From: Chthoniobacter flavus
GTDB lineage: Bacteria > Verrucomicrobiota > Verrucomicrobiia > Chthoniobacterales > Terrimicrobiaceae
NCBI GenBank assembly: GCA_945863785.1
Contig: CAMBAQ010000032.1
Span: 1-14,367 of the forward strand
DNA: 14,367 bases
Direction: 5' to 3'
In this document: positions 1 to 6,668 of the stretch, in pieces
How positions within the stretch are numbered: position 1 is the first letter of the stretch
Layout of the letters: every line of letters starts with the position of its first letter
The notes under the pieces: model-generated
Told to the model about the DNA's origin: nothing
The model's database searches: none
What the model saw: only the letters and a program-made list of their open reading frames with translations
Translations under genes and position numbers: made by a program

Positions 1-323
1 GTTTTCAACCGAGAAGAAAATGTCTCATCCACCTCGACGGATCCCAGCATTTGGAAGCACAACTCGGTCGCTCCCGCGTCGTAAATATCATAGATATTCG
101 AGCCATCGAAATAGGCGTTTTTTTCGTAGATACGGAGGGGCTGTCGATCTTGGTGAAAAATATCGTAGAAACGTTCGTTCTGACGTTTGCAAAAACTCAG
201 GTACCGAAACTTCGTCACCATCACGGACCAACTGAAGATCGAGGCTAGGAAAAGCGCGATGAGGATAGCTTTCCCCTCAAACGTGCTTTCCATGAAAGCG
301 TAAACAATTCCTGCGGCGATCAT
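1..323 (-). CDS. MotA/TolQ/ExbB proton channel family protein (partial, N-terminal part)
   Basis: An open reading frame on the minus strand enters from the left edge; about 107 N-terminal residues are visible and the C-terminus lies outside the window. It begins MIAAGIVYAFMESTFEGKA, followed by a hydrophobic helix (ILIALFLASIFSWSVMV) and then a basic, polar stretch (TKFRYLSFCKRQNERFYDIF). One membrane helix ending in S-W-S-V-M-V, then K/R-rich cytoplasmic sequence, is the usual N-terminus of TolQ/ExbB proteins, which with TolR/ExbD use the proton motive force to energise outer-membrane processes. I chose the ATG at 323 because an in-frame TAG lies just upstream; the ATG at 293 would leave a shorter N-terminus and is possible. 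Neither start has a clear Shine-Dalgarno sequence. The gene diverges from the next one. The conserved second and third helices are not in the window, so TolQ, ExbB and MotA-like roles cannot be separated. Confidence 0.72.
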   Translation of the reverse strand, partial: MIAAGIVYAFMESTFEGKAILIALFLASIFSWSVMVTKFRYLSFCKRQNERFYDIFHQDRQPLRIYEKNAYFDGSNIYDIYDAGATELCFQMLGSVEVDETFSSRLK

Positions 324-336
324 TTGGTGCGACTAC

Positions 337-354
337 GCTCGGTTGATACCGAGC
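337..354. promoter_or_regulatory. Inverted repeat between divergent genes
   Basis: A perfect 7-base inverted repeat (GCTCGGT and ACCGAGC) with a 4-base loop lies 13 bases upstream of the TolQ/ExbB-like start. No T-run follows it on either strand, so it is not a typical terminator. It could be an operator or a 5'-leader hairpin of the minus-strand gene; its function is inferred only from position. Confidence 0.35.
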
Positions 355-426
355 TCTGTTCATTCTTCAACTCCATCATGCCCTTTTAGATGACACCTCC
401 TGCTCTGGAAAAGCAAAACGAATCTT

Positions 427-455
427 TTGCCATACGCGGGATTTGGGTTTTTAAT
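427..455 (+). promoter_or_regulatory. Sigma70-like promoter for a leaderless transcript
   Basis: TTGCCA (427-432, 5 of 6 to the -35 consensus) and TTTAAT (450-455, 5 of 6 to the -10 consensus) are separated by exactly 17 bases. The expected transcription start, about 7 bases after the -10 box, falls on or one base before the A of the ATG at 463, so the mRNA would be leaderless. This also argues against translation from the in-frame TTG at 427, which sits inside the -35 box. Confidence 0.6.
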
Positions 456-462
456 TGAGGTC

Positions 463-1287
463 ATGCAGATTTGTCGACTCCTTGCGGTCGTGATTTTGAT
501 CGCGACAGGCCATCCATCCTGGGCACAAAACCCGCCCCCACGCGAAAACCCCTACGAACTGATCGGAAAAATCTTCCAACCGCTCTGGGGCGTGCTTCTG
601 GCCGAATCCAATGGCACAAACCGAGCCGCCACCCTGTCCCTCGAGATGTCAGATGTTAGCGGGCGACTGCCGGAGAGCATGGAGGGGGCGACACTCCTCG
701 CCAACGTCCAGTTCCCAGATAAGGTCAAGTTGCAGGCACCGGTCCTAGGCGAAACTTTCACCGTCTGTCGGAACGGAAATGAGGTCTGGGTTACTCCGGG
801 GAGCAAAGTCAAATTCCTGATCTCAAGCTTCAATGTGGTTCCCAAAAAAACCGCGCGCCTCAATACCCCGATCTCCCTACCGATCACTCCGCAACAGGCG
901 ATTTTCCTCCCCGCCCTGTTTTCCGTTTCCCGACCTGATGTTGCCGAAGTGCAGTCTTTGAATGGTGAGGATTGCCGGGTCCTGACAGTAGGACTGATGC
1001 CCGAACTGGCTCGCTCTACCAAAGCCGAGGATTTTCAGGCCCGAATTTGGGTGGCCTCCGGATACACTCCGCGCCGCGTGGAGGTTAAGCGCAGAGATTT
1101 TTCCACGAGCGTCGATATCCGCAGCCTCACTTACGCAGCCTCACTTCCCGCATCAACGTGGCAACCCGCAGAGACGGACACCGATGTCTATCGGACAACG
1201 CCGGAAATGCTCGAGGGTCTGATTTACATTGTAATGAACTCCCTCAAAACGAACGCTACCGATACGCCTTGGACTGCTGCAAAGTAG
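463..1287 (+). CDS. Secreted protein of LolA-like (outer-membrane lipoprotein-sorting) type
   Basis: The protein has 274 residues. It opens with a typical signal peptide: a short start (MQICR), a hydrophobic core (LLAVVILIAT), and a probable signal peptidase I site after SWAQ, so the mature protein is exported. The rest is rich in beta-strand-like segments, including a repeated pattern of short strands around residues 75-135 (NVQFPDKVKLQ, ETFTVCRNGNEVWVT) and 165-225. This resembles the LolA/LolB-fold family of periplasmic lipoprotein-sorting proteins, in which a half-open beta-barrel carries lipid-modified or hydrophobic ligands. I recognise the fold pattern, not a specific family member, so ligand and role are unknown. 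The start at 463 fits both the signal peptide and the promoter upstream; a GAGG only 2 bases before it is too close to act as a normal ribosome-binding site. It ends 18 bases from the convergent kinase gene. Confidence 0.7.
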   Translation: MQICRLLAVVILIATGHPSWAQNPPPRENPYELIGKIFQPLWGVLLAESNGTNRAATLSLEMSDVSGRLPESMEGATLLANVQFPDKVKLQAPVLGETFTVCRNGNEVWVTPGSKVKFLISSFNVVPKKTARLNTPISLPITPQQAIFLPALFSVSRPDVAEVQSLNGEDCRVLTVGLMPELARSTKAEDFQARIWVASGYTPRRVEVKRRDFSTSVDIRSLTYAASLPASTWQPAETDTDVYRTTPEMLEGLIYIVMNSLKTNATDTPWTAAK

Positions 1288-1305
1288 GCGGTCCGGGGAA
1301 CGTGA

Positions 1306-2334
1306 TTAGCTCCGATATTTGTAGAGCGCAACGAGCGCTGCGCCGATCCCTTGCGATAGCTCTCCCATACTAGCTGGGAGGATTTGCATCGTTCTTTTCT
1401 GCTCTGGGAAAAGCCACGGCTCAGCCGCGGACCTAATCCCACCGAGATAGCGTGCGCGGAATTCCTCGGTCGTGGCATGGGGATCGATGAGCCCTCCGCC
1501 GATCACGACAAACTCTGCATCCAATGCCATCGAGAGGTTGGCAACATGAATGCCAAGCGCCTTGGCCTGGTAGTCGAATATTTCCAAAGCCAGCGGATCC
1601 CCTTTCTGCGCGAGCGTGCGAAGAGAGAAGGCTTTTTCCTTCATCGACTGCGGTGATCCGTGGAACTCATGCGCAGGATATTTTGGCAATAGATGCTCCA
1701 GATATTGGATCAAACCCGAAATGCTCGTGTAGGCCTCAAAGCATCCCCATGTCCTTCCGCAACCGCAGACAAACTCAGGCAACCCGAGCAACTGTAGCGG
1801 CGCGGGCATGTGACCGGCTTCCATACCTGCCAGCGTATCTCCATCGAGAGGGAGACCATCCGGATTAATATAGGCGGCACCAAGTCCGGATCCGGGGGCC
1901 AGCATGATGACGCCAGCTTTTTTGGTTCCGCGCACTTGGGCTGCCTCGGCGACACCGCCATAGTTTCCATCATTACCAGTCACAAGCGGCACGTCTCGTC
2001 CGGCCTTTTGTTTGAGAGCGGCGGCGTAGTCCGAAAAGAAATCCCAACCCGCAAAACTCACAGGGAGGTTCGCTGTGCGATCGAGTACGCCATAAGATTG
2101 ATAGGGCCCCGGCATGGCGAGACCGACCGCTCGCACCTGAGCCCAAGAAAGTTGATTGTCCGCAAGGAATTTTTCCACTCCCGCAATCCATCCCTCCACG
2201 ACAGTTTTTGTACCGAGTTGCGAATTTGTACTGCTCTGAGCGAGATGCAGTGAGACCGGCGTGCCATCATCGTAGACGCCACAGGTTTTGGAAGTCGTGG
2301 CGCCGCTATCCGTTCCGATAAAGATATCTCTCAT
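1306..2334 (-). CDS. ROK family sugar kinase (glucokinase-like)
   Basis: This 342-residue protein has the expected length and motif order for a ROK (repressor, ORF, kinase) family sugar kinase, which phosphorylates a hexose such as glucose with ATP in the cytoplasm. Visible are the phosphate-binding DSGAT near the N-terminus (residues 9-13), the GND segment whose Asp122 would be the catalytic base, the second phosphate loop APGSGLG (147-152), and the ROK zinc site made of His175, Cys190, Cys192 and Cys198 followed by E-A-Y. An IGGGL motif (278-282) closes the ATP site. No helix-turn-helix domain precedes the kinase, so it is an enzyme and not a ROK repressor. The zinc motif has one more residue between the second and third cysteines than the usual CxCGxxGC. 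Sugar specificity cannot be read from sequence. The gene lies 67 bases downstream of the L,D-transpeptidase gene on the same strand and might be read from its promoter. Confidence 0.88.
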   Translation of the reverse strand: MRDIFIGTDSGATTSKTCGVYDDGTPVSLHLAQSSTNSQLGTKTVVEGWIAGVEKFLADNQLSWAQVRAVGLAMPGPYQSYGVLDRTANLPVSFAGWDFFSDYAAALKQKAGRDVPLVTGNDGNYGGVAEAAQVRGTKKAGVIMLAPGSGLGAAYINPDGLPLDGDTLAGMEAGHMPAPLQLLGLPEFVCGCGRTWGCFEAYTSISGLIQYLEHLLPKYPAHEFHGSPQSMKEKAFSLRTLAQKGDPLALEIFDYQAKALGIHVANLSMALDAEFVVIGGGLIDPHATTEEFRARYLGGIRSAAEPWLFPEQKRTMQILPASMGELSQGIGAALVALYKYRS

Positions 2335-2401
2335 GGTTTTGGAGTGTTACTTAGACCCATAGCCCGTGCGTCTCCCCAGCGAAACCTCAAAGTTCACCTT
2401 A

Positions 2402-3100
2402 TCACTCCACATTGGAAGACTTTCGTGACTGGCTGAGAGGGGCCTGCCTGTCACCCATCGCCGTATTTTTTGGCAGGGGTCGGGAAGTGATAAAAATGCG
2501 CGTGTTGAGTTCGGTGTCGTCGAAAAGCTCGACGATGTCGCGTGATCGCATGCGAATGCAACCGTAGCTGACCGGCCTCCCAATATTACGTTCTTCGGGT
2601 GTGCCGTGAATGTAGATGTAGCGCTTGAAGGCATTTTTATTAGCGTCCTCCAACCCTTCCAACCAAAGAATACGAGTTACGATCGGATCGCGACCGGGGG
2701 CATCAACTGACAACACCTCACGAGTTGGCTCCCGCCCCTTGAAAACCGTCCCCTCTTTCACATTATCACCGATCTTTTTCTTCACGCGCAAAAGACCTAA
2801 TGGCGTCGCGTAAGAACCTGGGCGGTCTCCCAATCCAAACTTCGAGGTCGAAACACGGAACGTGCGAATCGGCACCCCATCACGATAAATGGCCATTTTT
2901 TGATCCGCCGCACTGATGAGGATTTTCTGTTGTGGCACGACCTCGCAACCCGAGAAAAGCAACGCAACCATCACAAGTGCCAAAAAAACAGCTCCATTCC
3001 TGCAGGCAAGCGCACGAACCGATTTAGCGAGCCCCTCGCTAACTGGACCGGATTGGCGATTACTATTTGGGCGATTTGATTGGAAAAATGTGGACGTCAT
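2402..3100 (-). CDS. L,D-transpeptidase (YkuD domain) lipoprotein
   Basis: The YkuD catalytic motif is clear: His at IYIHGT, then SYGCIRMRS with the nucleophilic Cys and conserved Arg, 16 residues after the His. Such enzymes form 3-3 peptidoglycan cross-links or attach proteins to the wall outside the cytoplasm. A hydrophobic segment (VFLALVMVALLFSG) ending in a lipobox LFSG-C indicates a lipid-anchored protein; the YkuD domain fills the rest. From the ATG used here (3100) the protein has 232 residues and the lipobox Cys is residue 52, so the signal peptide has an unusually long, basic n-region. An ATG at 3127 would add nine residues, but it lies upstream of the transcription start predicted from a weak promoter (3117-3143). 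An internal start nearer the signal peptide is also possible. The C-terminal tail is serine- and basic-rich. The gene diverges from the SAM-FGE gene. Confidence 0.88.
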   Translation of the reverse strand: MTSTFFQSNRPNSNRQSGPVSEGLAKSVRALACRNGAVFLALVMVALLFSGCEVVPQQKILISAADQKMAIYRDGVPIRTFRVSTSKFGLGDRPGSYATPLGLLRVKKKIGDNVKEGTVFKGREPTREVLSVDAPGRDPIVTRILWLEGLEDANKNAFKRYIYIHGTPEERNIGRPVSYGCIRMRSRDIVELFDDTELNTRIFITSRPLPKNTAMGDRQAPLSQSRKSSNVE

Positions 3101-3116
3101 CGAGACAAGGCATGCT

Positions 3117-3143
3117 AGAATACACACTGCTAGGGCATTTCAA
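3117..3143 (-). promoter_or_regulatory. Possible sigma70-like promoter of the L,D-transpeptidase gene
   Basis: On the minus strand TTGAAA (3143-3138) and TATTCT (3122-3117) resemble -35 and -10 boxes and lie between the divergent genes. The spacer is only 15 bases, shorter than the usual 16-18, so this is a tentative call. If real, transcription would begin near 3110. Confidence 0.3.
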
Positions 3144-3188
3144 GTTTTTGATGTCCACTACGAAAATAACGCACCGCATTCGGCACAC

Positions 3189-4115
3189 ATGAACTCCACC
3201 CTCCAATTAGAAACTATTCTCCGGCTTGAGAAAATCGCGCACCTGCTGGGGAACTTTGTGAGCGCAGGATTTTCTGATGCTGATCTTGGAAAGTTGACCG
3301 ATTCAAACTTGGTCCAGATGGGCGTTCAGAAAATGGGGGACCGCCGCCGTTTGCTGGCTGCTTTTGCCGAGGGAGCGCAGGACAGCAAATCGATTTTGCC
3401 GCCGCCCATGCCGACCGCTAGCACCGAGTGCCCCCACATCAGCAGGACGGGTCTCCCATTTGTCCCCATCCCTGGATTTAAGACGCTCGCCTGCATCTGG
3501 CCACTTCGGGTTTGCGATTACAGACTCTACTGCGAAGAACGGGGCCTTCTCTTTCCTGACCAGCAAAACCCGACCGGCAACACCCATCCCGTGGTCAATG
3601 TTTCATGGCGAGACGGGATCGAATTTTGCCTTTGGCTCACGCTTGAGGAACGCGCCGCAGGATTGATGGCGGAAGACCAGTTTTTCCGTTTGCTGACGGA
3701 CTTGGAATGGAGCGCCGCCATGGGCCTCCCAACCGAACCGGAAGCCAGCCCCGCCGAGCGCAGCAAAAAGATTCCAGGATACCCGTGGGGCGCGACATAT
3801 CCTCCTCCAGAAGGATTCGGCAACTACGACCAAACTCTGAACGTCGACCCACACGCCTTCACTTCCCCAGTCGACGCCTTCCCTCCGAATGAGCTCGGAA
3901 TTTACGATCTGAGCGGCAATGTCTGGGAATGGTGTATGGACAACTATAACGCGTCCCGAAAATACCACACCATGCGCGGCGGTTCGTGGGACATCGGCGG
4001 CCATGCTCTCATGTCCTCGGCTCGGAATGCCAATGATCCCGATAGTAAAGGAACCAGCATGGGCCTCCGCATCGCTTGGAGCAGTCAGGATTTCACACCA
4101 ATTGAAAAGGCATAG
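3189..4115 (+). CDS. SAM-like domain fused to an FGE/SUMF1-type domain
   Basis: This 308-residue protein has two parts. Residues about 13-61 read like a SAM (sterile alpha motif) domain: a leading helix, then F-x-x-x-G-F-S-D-A-D-L, L-T-D-S-N-L-V-Q-M-G-V and M-G-D-R-R-R-L-L-A-A-F, matching the usual 'LtdeDLkeLGI...GhR.kil' pattern of these protein-interaction modules. Residues about 88-297 are a formylglycine-generating-enzyme/SUMF1 domain (FVPIPG, HPVVNVSW, YPWGATYPPP, GIYDLSGNVWEW, MRGGSW, GLRIA). The copper-binding cysteines that follow RGGSW in true FGE are absent (RGGSWDIGG, then SSAR), so sulfatase-activating chemistry is unlikely; the domain may be structural or act like other non-FGE members. 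No signal peptide is visible, which suggests a cytoplasmic protein. The ATG at 3189 is the first that makes sense: the open frame continues upstream to 2916 but there overlaps the divergent transpeptidase gene. The next gene follows after 35 bases. Confidence 0.85.
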   Translation: MNSTLQLETILRLEKIAHLLGNFVSAGFSDADLGKLTDSNLVQMGVQKMGDRRRLLAAFAEGAQDSKSILPPPMPTASTECPHISRTGLPFVPIPGFKTLACIWPLRVCDYRLYCEERGLLFPDQQNPTGNTHPVVNVSWRDGIEFCLWLTLEERAAGLMAEDQFFRLLTDLEWSAAMGLPTEPEASPAERSKKIPGYPWGATYPPPEGFGNYDQTLNVDPHAFTSPVDAFPPNELGIYDLSGNVWEWCMDNYNASRKYHTMRGGSWDIGGHALMSSARNANDPDSKGTSMGLRIAWSSQDFTPIEKA

Positions 4116-4150
4116 CACATGCCGATTGATCCTTTTATCTTAGCTCAAAA

Positions 4151-5098
4151 ATGACGCCTCTTATTCTTGTCGTTGGTTTTCTCGGCTCAGGAAAAACCAC
4201 TTTTCTTAAAAACCTCATGCCAGCCCTTGCTCTGGCCGAGCTTCGTCCGACACTTCTGATCAACGACTACCAGAATGCCCGCGTGGATGCCGCTCAATTC
4301 CAGGATCTCACTGAGGAAGTGAAAGCCTTGAGTGGCGACTGCGTTTGTTGCGGTTCACGAGATGAACTCTTCAGCTTCCTCCATGAGTTCGATCATTCTC
4401 AGGGTCGAGTGATGATCGTGGAGACGAATGGAACGACTGATTCCGCCCACCTCATCGAGTCCCTCGCTTTGGATCCCGCGTTAAAAAAATTCAGCCTTCC
4501 GATCCAACTCTCCATTGTCGATGGCAAGAGGTGGCAGAAACGTTTTTGGCACAATGCCCTCGAGCGCGAACAGGCCAGGACGGCATCGCACCTTTATATT
4601 TCGCGCAAGGATTCGATTGGCCCAGATCGAGTGCAGGCAGTCGAGTCCTCACTCATCGAACATGGAGTGCGCGGAACTTATACCGATCCGGTTGCCTTTG
4701 CGATGGAGCTAGCCATCGTAGCGGCTTGCATCGATTCCGAGCGCGACGGATTCGCCGCGCCACTGGCGCACGCTCATGAGCACCACGAGGAGGCCAACCA
4801 CCACTTTTCTTCCTGCGAGATTCCACTCCCGCCGCTGGTCGATCGCCAGCGATTCTGCAATTGGATCAGCCGCCTACCCGAGGAAGTCATCCGCGCGAAG
4901 GGGCTTGTCGTTTTTAAAAACGAACCCGAGGAGTTTTTTGTCTTCCAAAAGGTCGATGCCGGTGACGATGTTCAGTTTTTTCCTGTTGGTAAATCTCCCC
5001 GCATCCAAACCCCATTGATCCTGCTCATCGGACCACAACTGCCTCAAGATGCCCTCAATCAAAGCATCGGCGAACTGAACTCCGAAGCGTCAGTTTAA
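4151..5098 (+). CDS. COG0523 (CobW/YjiA/ZNG1-type) GTPase, probable metal chaperone
   Basis: A 315-residue G3E-family GTPase. It has a Walker A loop GFLGSGKTT (residues 9-17), a metal-binding CxCC motif at Cys64-Val-Cys66-Cys67, a Walker B-like IVETNG (89-94), and an S-R-K-D sequence (151-154) in place of the NKxD guanine-specificity motif. A histidine-rich stretch (HAHEHHEEANHH, 207-218) lies between the GTPase and the C-terminal CobW_C-like domain (about 225-300, starting near PPLVDRQRF and including RAKGLVVF). Proteins of this group use GTP hydrolysis to deliver zinc, cobalt or other metals to target enzymes. The metal and client cannot be told from the sequence. No cobalamin, nitrile hydratase or zinc-transport gene lies nearby. 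The gene follows the SAM-FGE gene after 35 bases and its last 9 bases overlap the convergent yqgE gene. The start has no evident ribosome-binding site. Confidence 0.86.
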   Translation: MTPLILVVGFLGSGKTTFLKNLMPALALAELRPTLLINDYQNARVDAAQFQDLTEEVKALSGDCVCCGSRDELFSFLHEFDHSQGRVMIVETNGTTDSAHLIESLALDPALKKFSLPIQLSIVDGKRWQKRFWHNALEREQARTASHLYISRKDSIGPDRVQAVESSLIEHGVRGTYTDPVAFAMELAIVAACIDSERDGFAAPLAHAHEHHEEANHHFSSCEIPLPPLVDRQRFCNWISRLPEEVIRAKGLVVFKNEPEEFFVFQKVDAGDDVQFFPVGKSPRIQTPLILLIGPQLPQDALNQSIGELNSEASV

Positions 5099-5608
5099 TC
5101 CCAGATCATCCGGCTCTTCAGAGAGCAGATGTAAAAGTGGACTAGCCGCATGCATGACCTGCCGCCATGCGCGACCAGGATTTTTCATTTCAATCAAATC
5201 TCGAGTCGGCGTGATGACAATCCAGGTATTTTCAGCTACTTCGCCCTCGAGTTGACCCGGCGTCCATCCCGAGTAACCGGCAAAGACACGCAGTCCCTGA
5301 GTCCATCCCGGCATCGAATCTTCGTCCACAGGAGCGACAAAAGCACGGAAGGCAACCATGGAGGGATTTTCGCGCCACTGGAGACTGGTGAGCAACATCT
5401 GGCCGACATCGACAGGCCCACCGTAATACACCGGCACATCCGCCAACTCGTTCACCTCCGTATCGATCGGCCGATTCAAAACAAACCCCATAGCGCCATC
5501 CTCTGGCGAGTGCTGCGACACAAACACAATCGTACGACGGAAATTCGGATCCCGAAGGGACGGGTGAGCCACCAGCAATGAGCCCGTCAGGTTGGCGTCG
5601 GAATTCAT
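5090..5608 (-). CDS. YqgE/AlgH family protein (DUF179)
   Basis: A 172-residue protein that begins MNSDANLTGSLLVAHP and shows the YqgE/AlgH hallmarks: L-x-G-S-L-L-V-A-H-P-S-L-R-D-P-N-F near the N-terminus, GAMGFVLNRPI, YYGGPV, and a late FAGYSGW-TPGQLEGE motif. The family is a compact cytoplasmic fold of unknown biochemical function; AlgH was named for an effect on alginate in Pseudomonas. I chose the ATG at 5608 because the family starts at this M-N-S; an ATG at 5647 would extend the protein by 13 residues back into the methyltransferase gene. The gene is the last of a minus-strand operon, 16 bases after the coclaurine-N-methyltransferase-like gene, and its end overlaps the convergent COG0523 gene by 9 bases. 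Confidence 0.93.
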   Translation of the reverse strand: MNSDANLTGSLLVAHPSLRDPNFRRTIVFVSQHSPEDGAMGFVLNRPIDTEVNELADVPVYYGGPVDVGQMLLTSLQWRENPSMVAFRAFVAPVDEDSMPGWTQGLRVFAGYSGWTPGQLEGEVAENTWIVITPTRDLIEMKNPGRAWRQVMHAASPLLHLLSEEPDDLGLN

Positions 5609-5624
5609 GTTCCTAAGATGGAGA

Positions 5625-6668
5625 CTATTTTTGAGACAGCTTTTCAAACAAGTAATGGCTCACAAGCCATTCATTGCCGTCCCGGAATCCCCAAAGCTCT
5701 GCGCAGGACATGAAAAACACCCTCCAATACGCGCGCCATTTCGCTGTTTGTTCGCGTCCGTAGGTTTCGGAAAGAATCGGCGTTATCGACGCTTCGTTAG
5801 CGTCCATTTTTGCCAACCATGCCTCGGACGTCCGCTGGTAGTGAGTTCCGGAAACACGCCAGTGCCCACGTATCGCAAGGTCATCCTGAAAATAGAGCAA
5901 CAGATCATCCGATGGCATCGTCCCGCCCTCGAAGAAATAACGCGTGATCCAATCCGACGGATCGCTGCCCTCGAAGTGATAGGCGAATTCGCGGTGAGTG
6001 AAAATGTGCACGAAAAGCTTCCCAGCTGGCCTCAGCCATCTAGCAACCTTGGCCATGAGGAGTTGGTAATTTTTCATGTGCTCAAACATCTCGACTGACA
6101 CCACGCGATCGAACCCAGCATCACCCGCTTCAAAAATATTCATGTCTACCGTGAGAATACGAACATTACTAAGTCCACGCCGGGCAGCCTCGGCGTCGAT
6201 ATGCGCCTTCTGCGTAGCGGAATTTGAAACACCCGTGATCCGTGACGCAGGATATTTTTCTGCCATCCAAAGAGTCAGACTTCCCCATCCACAGCCTAAC
6301 TCAAGGATGTCGAGTCCATCCCGTAATTCCGCTCGCTCGCAAGTGAGGGCGAGCATGGCTTCTTCGGATTCCTCAAATGTCGTATCCTCGCGCGGCCAGT
6401 AGCCGGAGCTGTATTTCATTCGCGGACCGAGAACGAGTTTGAAGAAATCCGTCGGCACCTCATAGTGCTGCTCATTCGCAGCGGCCGTCTTAATGGCAAT
6501 GGGGCTGCGTTTCAAATCCGCAATGAAGGATGCCAGCGCTTCCCCCTGTTCCTGGGCGCTCGATTTTGTCTCTTCGCGTATTTTTTTAGCGAGCAGATTA
6601 CGGATGCCAAAACGGATCGCTGCATCAGGCAGCAGTTGGCGGGCAAGAAGGTCGTCGATGGAGATCAT
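5625..6668 (-). CDS. CFA-family SAM-dependent methyltransferase resembling plant coclaurine N-methyltransferase
   Basis: A 347-residue class I methyltransferase of the cyclopropane-fatty-acid-synthase superfamily. Residues 1-65 form a short helical N-terminus; the SAM-binding motif I is ELGCGWGS (123-130), after HYEVPTDFFKLVLGPRMKYSSGYW (68-91, with conserved E-E-A-M-L-A-L-x-C-E-R-A-E). From there the sequence closely follows plant coclaurine N-methyltransferases as I remember them: SNSATQKAHI, SVEMFEHMKNYQ (Glu193, Glu196, His197), LFVHIFTH, FAYHFEG-DWITRYFFEGGTMPS, LLLYFQDDL, TSEAWLAKMD, and a tail FFMSCAELWGF-GNEWLVSHYLF. Plant enzymes use the equivalent Glu-His pair to deprotonate an amine, whereas true CFA synthases act on unsaturated acyl chains. 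Its substrate here is unknown and need not be an alkaloid. Translation is coupled to the DUF1295 gene by an ATGA overlap (6665-6668), and yqgE follows after 16 bases. Confidence 0.9.
   Translation of the reverse strand: MISIDDLLARQLLPDAAIRFGIRNLLAKKIREETKSSAQEQGEALASFIADLKRSPIAIKTAAANEQHYEVPTDFFKLVLGPRMKYSSGYWPREDTTFEESEEAMLALTCERAELRDGLDILELGCGWGSLTLWMAEKYPASRITGVSNSATQKAHIDAEAARRGLSNVRILTVDMNIFEAGDAGFDRVVSVEMFEHMKNYQLLMAKVARWLRPAGKLFVHIFTHREFAYHFEGSDPSDWITRYFFEGGTMPSDDLLLYFQDDLAIRGHWRVSGTHYQRTSEAWLAKMDANEASITPILSETYGREQTAKWRAYWRVFFMSCAELWGFRDGNEWLVSHYLFEKLSQK

Noticed and set aside
20..248. Two short plus-strand frames at the left edge
   Set aside because: They lie opposite a minus-strand frame with clear TolQ/ExbB N-terminal features and have no protein-like pattern of their own.
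552..1022. 156-codon minus-strand frame inside the LolA-like gene
   Set aside because: It is the antisense of a gene with a signal peptide and promoter and shows no recognisable motif.
1288..1305. Possible terminator between the convergent LolA-like and kinase genes
   Set aside because: The 18-base gap has no stem followed by a T-run on either strand.
2916..3188. Open frame upstream of the SAM-FGE gene (91 extra codons)
   Set aside because: It lies over the divergent transpeptidase gene in another frame and has no family similarity; the ATG at 3189 begins the recognisable domain.
4776..4815. Histidine-rich coding stretch considered as a tandem repeat
   Set aside because: It is a single His-rich loop of the COG0523 protein with varied codons and no repeated unit.
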